Source: Roseibium sp. MMSF_3544
GTDB lineage: Bacteria > Pseudomonadota > Alphaproteobacteria > Rhizobiales > Stappiaceae
NCBI RefSeq assembly: GCF_030732845.1
Contig: NZ_JASHKA010000009.1
Location: 124,001 to 188,000 of the forward strand
DNA: 64,000 nucleotides
Reading direction: 5' to 3'
Part shown: in pieces, positions 9,794 through 18,843 of the stretch
How positions within the stretch are numbered: the stretch's first letter is position 1
Layout: every line of letters begins with the position of its first letter
The notes under the pieces: model-generated
Databases searched by the model: none
Seen by the model: the letters and a program-made list of their open reading frames with translations, nothing else
Told to the model about the DNA's origin: nothing
Position numbers and translations under genes: made by a program

Positions 9794-10315
9794 TCAGGCA
9801 CCACCGGCCTTTGCGACGGCGAGCGCATTCGTCATGGCGCCGGCAAAACTCGTGCGGTCGTCGGGATTGAGGAAATTGCCTAAATCGACCGTCTCGCCGC
9901 GGCTCGTCAGTGAAATCCGGACAACGCCCTCGTCTTCGATGCGGTTGACGGACAACCGGACCCAGAACGGGTTGAACTTGAATTCCTGATACCGTTTGCC
10001 TGGACCAACCTTGCGGATGATGAGCTCGTTCCGGGAGACGATCACTTCCTCGTAGGTGCGCGCGGACCGATAATTCATGCGGAACGCAAACCAAAGAAGG
10101 GCAATATCAAGCCCAAAAAACCCGAAGACCGGCCATGCCCCGATGCTCCAGAAAACAGCGCCAGCGACAAAGCTGACAAAGCCGAAACAGAGCATGAGGA
10201 TCATGAACCCGTTCGGACCCAAAGACCGATACGGCGTCAGCACAGCGGAAAAGAATGGCTTGTCCATTTCCACCGGTGACCCACAATTCTCGGGTTTCGG
10301 ATTGTTCTCACTCAT
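9794..10315 (-). CDS. DUF2244 domain membrane protein
   Basis: A 173-residue protein with two adjacent hydrophobic helices (about residues 36-78: FMILMLCFGFVSFVAGAVFW and PVFGFFGLDIALLWFAF) followed by a soluble beta-rich part with RYQEFKFNPFWVRL. That layout fits DUF2244, a family of integral membrane proteins of unknown function common in alphaproteobacteria. It is divergent from nth with only 22 bases between the two starts, so promoters must overlap the genes or the gap. Confidence 0.8.
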   Translation of the reverse strand: MSENNPKPENCGSPVEMDKPFFSAVLTPYRSLGPNGFMILMLCFGFVSFVAGAVFWSIGAWPVFGFFGLDIALLWFAFRMNYRSARTYEEVIVSRNELIIRKVGPGKRYQEFKFNPFWVRLSVNRIEDEGVVRISLTSRGETVDLGNFLNPDDRTSFAGAMTNALAVAKAGGA

Positions 10316-10337
10316 GAGGTCTGATTATAGAGAGTTC

Positions 10338-11153
10338 ATGACCCAAGCAAAGAGCCCCCCCGCCCGCAAGGCCTCAAAAGGATCCGCAAAACCGAAGCAG
10401 ACCAGGAAAACGGCCCCTTCCGTCGACAATCCCGGCAGGGTGTTGAAGAGGTCGCGTTACAGCAAGGCCGAGACCTACGCCATTTTTCAGAGGTTCCACG
10501 CGGACAATCCGGAGCCGGAAGGCGAACTCGACTATGTCAATGCTTTCACATTGCTGGTTGCCGTCGTTCTGTCTGCGCAAGCCACCGATGTTGGCGTCAA
10601 CCGGGCAACGAAGAACCTGTTCAAGATCGCCGATACGCCTGAAAAAATGGTCGCCCTCGGCGAGGACCGGGTGCGCGAGGAAATCAGGACGATCGGCCTT
10701 TATAAGAACAAGGCGAAAAACACGATATTGCTGTCCGAACAACTCATCCGGGACCATGGCGGTGAGGTGCCGGAAAACCGAGAAGCACTTGAGCAGCTCC
10801 CTGGGGTCGGACGCAAAACGGCAAACGTGGTCCTGAATATCTTCTTCGGCCATCCGACAATTGCTGTCGACACGCATCTGTTCCGTCTTGGAAACCGGAT
10901 CGGCATCGCACCGGGCAAGACGCCACTTGATGTCGAAAAGGCAATGGAAAAGGCCGTTCCTGAAGAATTTTCCCTGCACGCGCACCACTGGCTGATTTTG
11001 CACGGACGCTACATCTGCAAGGCGCGCAAGCCGGAATGCAAACGCTGTGTCATCTACGATCTTTGCAAAAGCCCTGAGAAGGAAAAGTTCGACGCCGTAC
11101 CGGACATCGCAGCGCGCACGAAGGCACTGATCGAGAAGGAAAACAGTGCGTGA
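10338..11153 (+). CDS. nth: Endonuclease III (DNA glycosylase/AP lyase)
   Basis: Removes oxidised pyrimidines and nicks the abasic site in base excision repair. It has the helix-hairpin-helix LEQLPGVGRKTANVV with catalytic Lys160, Asp178 in IAVDTHLFRL, and four iron-sulfur cysteines at 227, 234, 237 and 243. All are offset by exactly 40 from E. coli Nth because of a Lys/Pro/Ser-rich N-terminal extension (MTQAKSPPARKASKGS...), possibly DNA-binding. The start at 10338 is preferred over a longer frame that would overlap the divergent DUF2244 gene. Its stop overlaps the next gene by four bases. Confidence 0.95.
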   Translation: MTQAKSPPARKASKGSAKPKQTRKTAPSVDNPGRVLKRSRYSKAETYAIFQRFHADNPEPEGELDYVNAFTLLVAVVLSAQATDVGVNRATKNLFKIADTPEKMVALGEDRVREEIRTIGLYKNKAKNTILLSEQLIRDHGGEVPENREALEQLPGVGRKTANVVLNIFFGHPTIAVDTHLFRLGNRIGIAPGKTPLDVEKAMEKAVPEEFSLHAHHWLILHGRYICKARKPECKRCVIYDLCKSPEKEKFDAVPDIAARTKALIEKENSA

Positions 11154-11683
11154 ATCTTGCTGACCTGCCGCTTCCTTTCAGCGAGCGCCTGACCTTCCGT
11201 TTGCCGACCCGCGCAGACGCTGGCTTTTACAGAGACATGATGAACGAGCCGGACTATCACCGGTTCATCGCCGATCGCGGCATCCGGTCTGAATCGGACG
11301 CAATCAATTACATTGAAAGCAGTCCGCTTGCACATTTTGCCAAACACAAGATTGGTCTTTGGGTGGTCGAGCTGAAGCCCACCAGCGAGCCGATTGGGGC
11401 GTGCGGTCTCGTGGTACGCGATGATCTTGACCATCCGGACCTTGGATACGCCTTTTTGGAAAAACATCGCGGCAAGGGCTATGCGCTTGAAGCCGCAAAG
11501 GCCGTGCTTGCCTATGTCAAAGACAACACGGACCTGGATACGCTTTGCGCGATTACGCACACCGAAAACGTGAGATCAGCCGCTCTTTTGTTGAAGCTTG
11601 GATTCTTGGCATCCGGACAGCGGTATCTAGCCGCATACGACGATACGTCCGACTACTTCCTCATTCATGTAGATCGAAGCTGA
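11150..11683 (+). CDS. GNAT family N-acetyltransferase (RimJ/RimL-like)
   Basis: A 177-residue acetyltransferase of the type that modifies protein N-termini or small molecules with acetyl-CoA. It begins with the RLTFRLPTRADA strand and has DLGYAFLEKHRGKGYALEAAKAVLAY, whose R-G-K-G-Y segment is the acetyl-CoA pyrophosphate loop, and the typical ENVRSAALLLKLGF helix. It starts with GTG that overlaps the nth stop (GTGA), so translation is coupled to nth. Substrate cannot be told. Confidence 0.85.
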   Translation: MNLADLPLPFSERLTFRLPTRADAGFYRDMMNEPDYHRFIADRGIRSESDAINYIESSPLAHFAKHKIGLWVVELKPTSEPIGACGLVVRDDLDHPDLGYAFLEKHRGKGYALEAAKAVLAYVKDNTDLDTLCAITHTENVRSAALLLKLGFLASGQRYLAAYDDTSDYFLIHVDRS

Positions 11684-11701
11684 CCGGTCCGAACCCGGCC
11701 T

Positions 11702-12178
11702 TCAGTTCCGTTTTTCGCGGACGCGCACCACGACATCCACGCGGACGATTTCCATGCCTTCCGGGGCTTCGGGAATTTCGCCGATGCCAACGCCTTGGCC
11801 AGGAATGTCGATCACCCGGTTCTCGTCTTCAATGAAGAAATGGTGGTGATCAGACACGTTGGTGTCGAAATACGTTTTGTTGCCTTCAATTGCGACTTCG
11901 CGCAAAAGGCCAGCCTCGGTGAACTGGTGCAGGGTGTTGTAGACCGTTGCAAGAGACACCGGAACATCGGCGCCGACAGCTTCTTCGTGCAGCACCTCTG
12001 CGGAAATGTGGCGATCGCCCTTGGAATAGAGCAATTCAGCCAAAGAAACGCGCTGGCGAGTCGGCCGCAATCCTGCAGATCGCAGCATGTCGGTCACGTC
12101 TTTGCCGGTCGATATCATCGCCCTGTCTGTCGTCATTCCAGATCGTTCCACAGTTAAGTCTTTGTTTGTTATGGCCAT
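11702..12178 (-). CDS. irr: Iron response regulator Irr (Fur superfamily)
   Basis: Haem-responsive transcription factor that controls haem synthesis and iron genes in Rhizobiales. The 158-residue protein has the Fur winged helix (LRSAGLRPTRQRVSLAELL, VSLATVYNTLHQFTEAGLL) and the Irr-type triple histidine at 111-113 (SDHHHFF). The N-terminal haem regulatory Cys-Pro motif of Bradyrhizobium Irr is absent, as in most other Irr proteins. An internal ATG at residue 15 is a possible alternative start. Divergent from fabA, the arrangement known from rhizobia. Fur and Zur are alternatives, but synteny favours Irr. Confidence 0.88.
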   Translation of the reverse strand: MAITNKDLTVERSGMTTDRAMISTGKDVTDMLRSAGLRPTRQRVSLAELLYSKGDRHISAEVLHEEAVGADVPVSLATVYNTLHQFTEAGLLREVAIEGNKTYFDTNVSDHHHFFIEDENRVIDIPGQGVGIGEIPEAPEGMEIVRVDVVVRVREKRN

Positions 12179-12475
12179 TTTTTCAATGACCTAACCTAAC
12201 CAAAGACCTGTTCCTTCGGTTGTTCGTCATGTTCTGCCATTTCCTGTGCCTAAAATGCAAGTTTTTACCGCATTGCGCAACTTGATAGCAGAGTAACAAT
12301 CGGCCCGCGCTTTCATTCAAATCTGGCCGGATAGCCTTAAAAACCCTTAAATTTCGCTCAAGTGACATCTTTCGGTCATGGTTCCCCTGTGTTAGGAAGG
12401 CGCCGCAAACACAACGAAAAAACAAACCCGTTCCGCAATGGGATAATGGGTAGGAAGCAAGAAAACGGATCCTGA

Positions 12476-12982
12476 ATGACCGAGCGCCGCTCAAGCTACG
12501 ACTACGAAGCTCTACTCGCCTGCGGCCGCGGCGAGCTGTTTGGCCCCGGCAATGCCCAATTGCCGCTCCCGCCAATGCTGATGTTCGACCGGATTACGGA
12601 ATTGTCCGAAACTGGTGGCGAATACGACAAGGGGTATGCGCGCGCTGAGTTCGACATCAAGCCGGATCTGTGGTTCTTCCCATGCCACTTTCAGGGTAAC
12701 CCCGTCATGCCGGGATGCCTGGGACTCGACGCGCTCTGGCAGCTGACTGGCTTCTTTCTCGGTTGGCTCGGTCTGGAAGGCAAGGGCATGGCGCTGTCCA
12801 CCGGTGAAATCAAGTTCAAGGGCATGGTGACGCCGGACGTGAAACTCGTGGAATACGGTGTCGATTTCAAGCGGATCATGAAAGGTCGGCTGGTCCTGGG
12901 AATTGCCGACGGCTGGCTGAAAGCCGATGGCGAGCAAATCTACAAGGCAACGGATTTGCGCGTCGGCCTGGCGAAAAGCTGA
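12476..12982 (+). CDS. fabA: 3-hydroxydecanoyl-ACP dehydratase/isomerase
   Basis: Dehydrates 3-hydroxydecanoyl-ACP and isomerises trans-2- to cis-3-decenoyl-ACP, the branch point to unsaturated fatty acids. The 168-residue protein has the catalytic pair His71 ([14 protein letters not shown]) and Asp85 (CLGLDALW). First gene of a fabA-fabB-fabI run, divergent from irr with a 297-base AT-rich gap that should hold both promoters. Confidence 0.97.
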   Translation: MTERRSSYDYEALLACGRGELFGPGNAQLPLPPMLMFDRITELSETGGEYDKGYARAEFDIKPDLWFFPCHFQGNPVMPGCLGLDALWQLTGFFLGWLGLEGKGMALSTGEIKFKGMVTPDVKLVEYGVDFKRIMKGRLVLGIADGWLKADGEQIYKATDLRVGLAKS

Positions 12983-13008
12983 GGTCCTTACTTACCTGTC
13001 GAATTCGG

Positions 13009-13038
13009 CCGGCGTTTCTTTTTCATCAGAAGCGCCGG
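13009..13038 (+). other. Stem-loop in the fabA-fabB gap
   Basis: CCGGCGTTTCT and AGAAGCGCCGG form an 11-bp stem with one mismatch around an 8-base T-rich loop, 26 bases after the fabA stop. No T-run follows, so it looks more like an attenuating or mRNA-protecting stem than a full terminator. Confidence 0.5.
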
Positions 13039-13113
13039 TTTGCGTATTATGAAGAGGCCTAAGGTCCCGGCGAAGCCGGACCATCCGCACTCTGGAAAAC
13101 TTAGGAGACCGCA

Positions 13114-14337
13114 ATGAGACGCGTTGTCGTCACCGGTATTGGAATTGTTTCCTCCATCGGATCTAACGCACAGGAAGTGCTTGCGAGCCTGCGCGAAGGC
13201 AAGTCGGGCATCAGCTTTGCGCCAGATTATGCCGAGCACGGCTTTCGCAGCCAGGTTCATGGCATGCCGGATGTCGATATTCCATCCCTGATCGACAAGC
13301 GTCAGCTTCGGTTCATGGGCGATGGAGCGGCCTACAATTACATCTCCATGCAGCAGGCGATTGCCGACAGCGGCCTTGAGGAAAACGAAATCTCAAACAC
13401 TCGGACCGGTCTGATCACCGGATCCGGCGGTCCGTCAACCAAGAACCTTTTCCAGGCGCACCAGATCGTTCTGGAAAAGGGAGCGCCGAAACGCATGGGG
13501 CCTTTCATGGTCACGCGCGGCATGAGTTCGACGAACTCAGCTTGTCTGGCAACGCCGTTCAAGATCAAGGGCATCAACTACTCCATCACTTCCGCCTGTT
13601 CCACATCGGCCCACTGTATCGGGGCAGCGACCGAGCAGATCCAGTTCGGCAAACAGGATGTGATGTTTGCCGGCGGTGGCGAGGAACTCGACTGGACGCT
13701 GTCCTGTCTGTTCGATGCGATGGGTGCCATGTCGTCGAAATACAATGACTCGCCTGAAACTGCGTCCCGCGCCTACGATTCCACCCGCGACGGCTTCGTG
13801 ATTGCCGGCGGCGGCGGTCTTGTCGTTCTGGAAGAACTGGAACACGCCAAGGCACGCGGTGCCAAGATATACGCTGAGGTCACCGGTTACGCCGCCAACT
13901 CCGACGGATATGACATGGTGGCGCCGTCCGGCGAGGGCGGCGAACGCTGCATGCGCCTTGCGATCGAAACGCTCGGAGACCGCAAGGTCGACTACATCAA
14001 TACCCACGGAACCTCGACCCCGGTCGGCGATGTCGGCGAAATCGAAGCCATTCGCCGCGTCTTTGGCGACAATCAGCCGCCAGCCTCGTCGACCAAATCC
14101 CTGACCGGCCACAGCCTTGGGGCAACCGGTGTGCAGGAAGCGATCTACTGTCTCTTGATGCTGCAAAACGATTTCATGACGGCATCCGCCAACATCACTG
14201 ATCTCGATCCGGCCCTCAGCAAGGATGAAGTCGTCACGGAACGTGTCGACAACGCCGGGCTCGATACCGTGCTCTCCAACAGCTTCGGCTTCGGCGGCAC
14301 CAATGCCTCCCTCGCGCTGTCGCGCTACCACGGCTGA
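13114..14337 (+). CDS. fabB: 3-oxoacyl-ACP synthase I
   Basis: Elongating condensing enzyme needed for unsaturated acyl chains. The 407-residue protein has the Cys-His-His catalytic set: Cys162 (SACSTSAHC), His298 ([11 protein letters not shown]) and His333 ([11 protein letters not shown]). Lys and Gly-rich end motifs ([13 protein letters not shown]) are present. A GGAGA ribosome site precedes ATG 13114. It follows fabA by 131 bases with a stem-loop between, and fabI begins ten bases after its stop. Confidence 0.97.
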   Translation: MRRVVVTGIGIVSSIGSNAQEVLASLREGKSGISFAPDYAEHGFRSQVHGMPDVDIPSLIDKRQLRFMGDGAAYNYISMQQAIADSGLEENEISNTRTGLITGSGGPSTKNLFQAHQIVLEKGAPKRMGPFMVTRGMSSTNSACLATPFKIKGINYSITSACSTSAHCIGAATEQIQFGKQDVMFAGGGEELDWTLSCLFDAMGAMSSKYNDSPETASRAYDSTRDGFVIAGGGGLVVLEELEHAKARGAKIYAEVTGYAANSDGYDMVAPSGEGGERCMRLAIETLGDRKVDYINTHGTSTPVGDVGEIEAIRRVFGDNQPPASSTKSLTGHSLGATGVQEAIYCLLMLQNDFMTASANITDLDPALSKDEVVTERVDNAGLDTVLSNSFGFGGTNASLALSRYHG

Positions 14338-14347
14338 GGAGACTTAA

Positions 14348-15160
14348 ATGTCTAATCTGATGAAGGGCAAACGCGGCCTGATCATGGGCGTTGCCAACGA
14401 CCACTCAATTGCGTGGGGCATAGCCAAGACTCTCGCCGATCATGGTGCGGAGCTTGCGTTCACCTATCAGGGCGAAGCGTTCGGCAAGCGGACGAAGCCG
14501 CTGGCAGAGTCTGTTGGCTCCGACATTCTGCTTCCTTGCGATGTCGAGGACATCGCGTCGGTGGATTCAGTCTTTGACACGCTCAAGGAAGCCTGGGGCA
14601 GTATCGATTTTCTCGTCCACGCCATCGCGTTTTCCGACAAGACGGAGCTGCGCGGCAAATACGCGGACACGACCCGGGAAAACTTTACCCGCACGATGCT
14701 GATTTCCTGCTTTTCCTTCACGGAAATCGCCAAGCGTGCGGCCGACATCATGCCGAATGGCGGATCGATCATCACGCTGACCTATGGCGGATCGACCAAG
14801 GTCATGCCGAACTACAACGTCATGGGTGTGGCCAAGGCCGCCCTTGAATCGTCCGTGCGGTATCTCGCAGTCGACTACGGTGAGCAAAACATCCGGGTCA
14901 ATGCGATTTCGGCCGGGCCTGTGCGCACGCTGGCCGGGTCCGGCGTTTCCGACGCACGGTTGATGTTCAATTTCCAGAAGCGCAATTCACCAATGTGCCG
15001 CACGGTTTCGCTCGATGAGATCGGCGGCACCGGGCTCTACCTGCTCTCGGATCTCTCCGGCGGCGTGACCGGGGAAGTCCATTTCGTCGACAGCGGATAC
15101 AACATCATGTCCATGCCACGACTTGAGGAACTGAAGGTTCAGGAAACGAAAGTCGACTGA
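14348..15160 (+). CDS. fabI: Enoyl-ACP reductase (NADH)
   Basis: Carries out the last reduction of each fatty acid elongation cycle; the enzyme type targeted by triclosan. The 270-residue SDR-fold protein has the nucleotide loop GVANDHSIAWGIA, and catalytic Tyr146, Tyr156 and Lys163 at the same numbers as E. coli FabI. It follows fabB by ten bases and is closed by a terminator, so fabA-fabB-fabI are probably one operon. Confidence 0.97.
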   Translation: MSNLMKGKRGLIMGVANDHSIAWGIAKTLADHGAELAFTYQGEAFGKRTKPLAESVGSDILLPCDVEDIASVDSVFDTLKEAWGSIDFLVHAIAFSDKTELRGKYADTTRENFTRTMLISCFSFTEIAKRAADIMPNGGSIITLTYGGSTKVMPNYNVMGVAKAALESSVRYLAVDYGEQNIRVNAISAGPVRTLAGSGVSDARLMFNFQKRNSPMCRTVSLDEIGGTGLYLLSDLSGGVTGEVHFVDSGYNIMSMPRLEELKVQETKVD

Positions 15161-15186
15161 CGCGGCGCAGTGATCGAGTTAGGAGA

Positions 15187-15216
15187 AAGGCGGTCTGATG
15201 GGCCGCCTTTTTTCGT
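15187..15216 (+). terminator. Rho-independent terminator of fab operon
   Basis: AGGCGGTC and GGGCCGCCT form a GC stem around TGAT, followed by six T, 26 bases past the fabI stop. Confidence 0.85.
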
Positions 15217-15284
15217 TTTATTGTATCCCGCATCTTCAAAATGAGGGTCGGGGCAGCCCTCGGACCAGATGCGTCGAAAGTGGA

Positions 15285-15824
15285 TCAATCATCCAGGATT
15301 TCGTCGGGGTAAACACCGAAGAGGCGAGTCTGGTCGAGCCAGCCATTGTATTTGTCGCCATTAACACGGCACCAACCGCCGGCGCATTCGGTGACTGATG
15401 TCAGGACGAAGGGTTCCAACTCGGCAACGATATCTGCGTCAGACCGGGACCGCGCCCGCAACGGAGTTCTGTCATTTCGCTCCCAGGGGGTGACCAGTGC
15501 TGTCCGCCTGCCCGAGAGCAGGGAATGAAACACCCAGCCGACCTTGCCTTCCCAATCGCGGATCCGCCGCCAGTTGTCGAATTCCTGGATGATTTCGACG
15601 GGCAGTCCGGACTGGACGAATGTCCAGGCGATGGCGTGTTCGCGCGAGGGACCCACCCTCACATTGACCCGATCCGACTTGAGACTCACAAAACGCGGAA
15701 CGGGAAGCCCGGAAGCACCCGTCGTTGTGCCCTGGGCTGCCACTGGCAGGCTGTTCCAGCCGATTGCGCAAAGGATGGTCACTACACACAGAAGAAGGCG
15801 GGTGCCTTTTGTGGAACGGGTCAT
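15285..15824 (-). CDS. Exported SH3-domain protein
   Basis: A 179-residue secreted or periplasmic protein. Start is taken at MTRSTKGTRLLLCVVTILCA, which gives a signal peptide cut after VAAQG; the open frame extends another 60 codons upstream but without plausible protein character. The mature part carries two bacterial SH3-like repeats (VSLKSDRVNVRVGPS...WRRIRDWEGKVGWVF and APLRARSRSDADIV...GWCRVNGDKYNGWLDQ), fitting the DUF1058/SH3_4 family, thought to bind cell-wall material. Convergent with fabI. Confidence 0.8.
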   Translation of the reverse strand: MTRSTKGTRLLLCVVTILCAIGWNSLPVAAQGTTTGASGLPVPRFVSLKSDRVNVRVGPSREHAIAWTFVQSGLPVEIIQEFDNWRRIRDWEGKVGWVFHSLLSGRRTALVTPWERNDRTPLRARSRSDADIVAELEPFVLTSVTECAGGWCRVNGDKYNGWLDQTRLFGVYPDEILDD

Positions 15825-16070
15825 ATTGGCCAGTTGTCCAATTGTTTTTGATCGTTGAGCTGCGTCAAACCTGTAACGAAAAAACTGCGTAAAAACCACC
15901 TTGCCGGATTTGGCTCGTGGGCAATGCGCCGCGATTGAAACCGATCTCTTGTTTCTGCCGAACCATCTGGTAAGGAAAGGGTGAGGTCTCATGCGCTCGC
16001 GCAACGCGCAGCATCAAGGTGAATCCGTTGGGGTTAACAAACCTTCAACGAAGCGCGAAAGGCAGTAGGT

Positions 16071-17057
16071 ATGGCGAAAAAGAAGCCTGTCGTTGTTGTC
16101 ACCCGGAAGCTTCCGGACGTGGTCGAAACCCGGATGCGTGAGCTTTTTGAAACGCGTCTCAATGAAAATGACAGGCCTTTTAGCCAGGCGGAGCTGGTGG
16201 AAGCTGTCAGAACGGCCGATGTTCTGGTTCCGACAGTGACGGACAGGATCGATTCGTCGGTCCTTTCGCAAGCCGGCGAAAATCTGAGACTGATCGCGAA
16301 TTTCGGAAATGGTGTCGACAACATTGATGTGGTCACCGCCAACAACCGCGGCATCAACGTCACCAACACGCCCGGCGTTCTGACAGAAGACACTGCAGAC
16401 ATGACCATGGCGCTCATGTTGTCGGTTCCGCGTCGACTTGCCACAGGCATCAGTGCCCTCGAAGCTGGGGACTGGGCAGGGTGGTCGCCCACATGGATGC
16501 TGGGACACCGGATCTGGGGCAAACGGCTTGGCATTATTGGCATGGGCCGAATCGGTCAGGCGGTCGCCCGCCGGGCAAAAGCCTTCGGCATGTCGATCCA
16601 CTATCACAATCGCCGCCGGGTGCCCGAAGAGATCGAGGAAGAGCTGGAAGCGACCTATTGGGAAAGCCTCGACCAGATGCTGGCCCGCATGGACGTCGTT
16701 TCGGTGCATTGTCCGCACACACCGGCAACCTTCCACCTTCTGTCGGCACGCCGTTTGAAGCTGCTGAAGCAGGACGCCTACGTGGTCAACACCGCGCGCG
16801 GTGAGGTGATCGACGAAAATGCGCTCATCCGTATGCTGGAAGCCGGCGATCTTGCCGGCGCCGGCCTCGACGTTTTCGAACACGAACCGGCGGTCAATCC
16901 GAAACTCGTGAAGCTCGAGAACGTGGTTCTGCTGCCGCATATGGGGTCGGCAACGATCGAAGGCCGTATCGAAATGGGCGAGAAGGTCATCATCAACATC
17001 AAGACCTTCATGGACGGACACCGTCCACCGGACAGGGTGCTGCCGTCGATGCTCTGA
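16071..17057 (+). CDS. D-2-hydroxyacid dehydrogenase (glyoxylate/hydroxypyruvate reductase type)
   Basis: NAD(P)H-dependent reductase of 2-keto acids such as glyoxylate or hydroxypyruvate. The 328-residue protein shows the substrate loop NFGNGVDNIDV, the Rossmann motif GIIGMGRIGQAVARRAKAF, and the catalytic Arg (VNTARGEVID), Glu (DVFEHEP) and His (LLPHMGSAT). The cofactor loop HNRRRVPEE, with Arg rather than Asp after the second strand, suggests NADP preference. No operon partner shows its substrate; the next gene starts ten bases later on the same strand. Confidence 0.9.
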   Translation: MAKKKPVVVVTRKLPDVVETRMRELFETRLNENDRPFSQAELVEAVRTADVLVPTVTDRIDSSVLSQAGENLRLIANFGNGVDNIDVVTANNRGINVTNTPGVLTEDTADMTMALMLSVPRRLATGISALEAGDWAGWSPTWMLGHRIWGKRLGIIGMGRIGQAVARRAKAFGMSIHYHNRRRVPEEIEEELEATYWESLDQMLARMDVVSVHCPHTPATFHLLSARRLKLLKQDAYVVNTARGEVIDENALIRMLEAGDLAGAGLDVFEHEPAVNPKLVKLENVVLLPHMGSATIEGRIEMGEKVIINIKTFMDGHRPPDRVLPSML

Positions 17058-17066
17058 GCGGGTCTG

Positions 17067-17954
17067 TTGTCCGTCCGGCGGTCAGACGCAGCGTTCAAGA
17101 TTCCCGAAGCGCTTCATTGGCTTAATGGCAGAGAGGACGGTCGTCTCTGGCTGGAGACCTTGCCGGATCTTCTGGATGCTGCTTGCCAAAAGTTTGAACT
17201 GGAACGACCCGGCGATCCCTTTGCCGGCGGGAATGTTTCTTATGTCGCGCCTGTCATTCGGAACGGTGAAGATGCCGTCCTGAAACTGCAATTCCCCGAT
17301 CGCGAATGCCGGTTCGAGGCCGACGCATTGAGGCTGTGGTCCGGCCGCGGCGCGGTCCGTCTTCTTGATCATGCGCCAGAGTACAACGCGCTGCTTCTGG
17401 AACGATGCCATCCCGGGCATTTTCTTGCCGACGACCCAGACGCGGACCGGATCGGCACGTTGGCAAACCTGCTCCGTCAACTTCTCATTCCTGCGGGTAA
17501 GCCGTTTCAAAGTCTGACGGACGAAGCCGCGATTTGGCTGAGAGATCTGGAACAGGATTGGCAGACATCAGGCAATCCTTGCGAAAAGCGCCTGGTGGAT
17601 GCAGCTACGTGGGCGTTTTCCGAACTCCCGAAGGAGACGACACCAAAGGTCTTGCTCCATCAGGATCTTCACGGTCACAACGTCCTGTCTGCGTCGCGGG
17701 AACCATGGCTCGCAATCGATCCGAAGCCGCTCGTCGGAGATCCGGCCTTTTCACTTGCTCCGATCGTGCGGAGCTTCGAGTTTGGTCATTCAAAAAAGGA
17801 AGCGCTTTTCCGTCTCGACCGCCTGTCCGAAGAGCTTGGTCTTGACCGGGACCGCGCCCGATTCTGGACCATCGGACAGACAATGGCCTGGGCATTCGAG
17901 AGTTCCCATGCCGAACGGCATTTCGAAACGGTGCGCTGGTTATTGCGTGACTAG
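17067..17954 (+). CDS. Aminoglycoside/hydroxyurea kinase family protein (APH(6)-like)
   Basis: A 295-residue kinase of the streptomycin 6-kinase/hydroxyurea resistance family. It has the nucleotide loop FAGGNVSYVAPV, the lysine strand AVLKLQFPD, the catalytic loop LLHQDLHGHNVL (HxDxxxxN) and the metal-binding AIDPKPLVGDPAF. It starts with TTG, ten bases behind the dehydrogenase gene. Chromosomal members of this family often phosphorylate unknown metabolites, so a resistance role is only possible, not shown. Confidence 0.8.
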   Translation: MSVRRSDAAFKIPEALHWLNGREDGRLWLETLPDLLDAACQKFELERPGDPFAGGNVSYVAPVIRNGEDAVLKLQFPDRECRFEADALRLWSGRGAVRLLDHAPEYNALLLERCHPGHFLADDPDADRIGTLANLLRQLLIPAGKPFQSLTDEAAIWLRDLEQDWQTSGNPCEKRLVDAATWAFSELPKETTPKVLLHQDLHGHNVLSASREPWLAIDPKPLVGDPAFSLAPIVRSFEFGHSKKEALFRLDRLSEELGLDRDRARFWTIGQTMAWAFESSHAERHFETVRWLLRD

Positions 17955-18040
17955 CTTCTAACTGCCTGAAAGATCTATTTTTTTGTCCTTCCCGCTCTTC
18001 GTGGGAGGGAATTTAAGCCTGGGTCTGGTGCCGGTGCTGC

Positions 18041-18754
18041 CTAGCCGCCGTATTTCCCCCAAAGAGCAGTGTCGCCCATGCCTTTGACGAACTCTTTGTG
18101 TGCGGCGTATTCGTCTTCCGACAGACGGGACGCAAGCGGTGCCGGGCGACGCTTTGCGTTGAAAGTGCCAAGTTCGCCCGAGACCACGGACGACCCTTCA
18201 GCAGCCGACTGGTCTTCGTCCGGCATCAAGCCGAGCGCGGTTTGGCGTCCGCCGATCAGCTCCAGGTAAACTTCCGCCAGGATTTCAGCATCGAGCAACG
18301 CGCCGTGTTTGACCCGCTTGGAATTGTCGATGCCGTAGCGCGAGCAGAGCGCGTCGAGTGAATTGGGGCCGGTGGGGTGCTTGCGTCGCGCAATTTCCAA
18401 CGTGTCGAGGACCTGGGTGTTGGGGATCTTCCTACGGCCTGCGCGTTCCAACTCGGTATTGATGAAACCCATATCGAAGGCTGCGTTGTGAATGACCAGC
18501 GTGGCATCGCCGACAAACTCCAGGAATTCGTCGGCGACCGCTGCGAACAGAGGCTTATCGGACAGAAATTCTTCGGAAAGTCCGTGGACGCGGAAGGCTT
18601 CCTCCGGCATGTCGCGTTCCGGATTAATGTAGACATGGTAGGAATTGCCCGTGGGGATGTGATTGAGAAGTTCCACACCGCCAATTTCCACCAGCCGGTC
18701 ACCGCCGCGTGGATTGAGCCCCGTTGTTTCCGTATCGAAGGAAATTTCGCGCAT
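18041..18754 (-). CDS. dnaQ: DNA polymerase III epsilon subunit (proofreading exonuclease)
   Basis: 3'-5' exonuclease of the replicative polymerase. The 237-residue protein has the DEDDh set: Asp7 and Glu9 (FDTETTG), Asp94 (HNAAFDMGF), His150 and Asp155 (KHGALLDAE). The C-terminal tail (ASRLSEDEYAAHKEFV...LWGKY) is the alpha-subunit binding region typical of alphaproteobacterial DnaQ. It is the last gene of ppsR-maf-aroE-coaE-dnaQ, the order found next to the origin in Caulobacter. Confidence 0.96.
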   Translation of the reverse strand: MREISFDTETTGLNPRGGDRLVEIGGVELLNHIPTGNSYHVYINPERDMPEEAFRVHGLSEEFLSDKPLFAAVADEFLEFVGDATLVIHNAAFDMGFINTELERAGRRKIPNTQVLDTLEIARRKHPTGPNSLDALCSRYGIDNSKRVKHGALLDAEILAEVYLELIGGRQTALGLMPDEDQSAAEGSSVVSGELGTFNAKRRPAPLASRLSEDEYAAHKEFVKGMGDTALWGKYGG

Positions 18755-18843
18755 CTATTCCGCCTTTTGCCTCATTCCACTGTGCAGCGATGACGTGTCG
18801 AGGCAAGCCCGGTGTGCTGTTTTCCCCGGTGTTCAAAGACTTT

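Noticed and set aside
12335..12350. TTAA-AAACCC-TTAA between irr and fabA as a CtrA site
   Set aside because: The spacing is six bases, not seven, and fabA is not a usual CtrA target.
17970..18020. Hairpin CCTTCCCGC/GTGGGAGGG between the kinase gene and dnaQ as a terminator
   Set aside because: The T-run lies before rather than after the stem on the plus strand, and no T-run follows on the minus strand.
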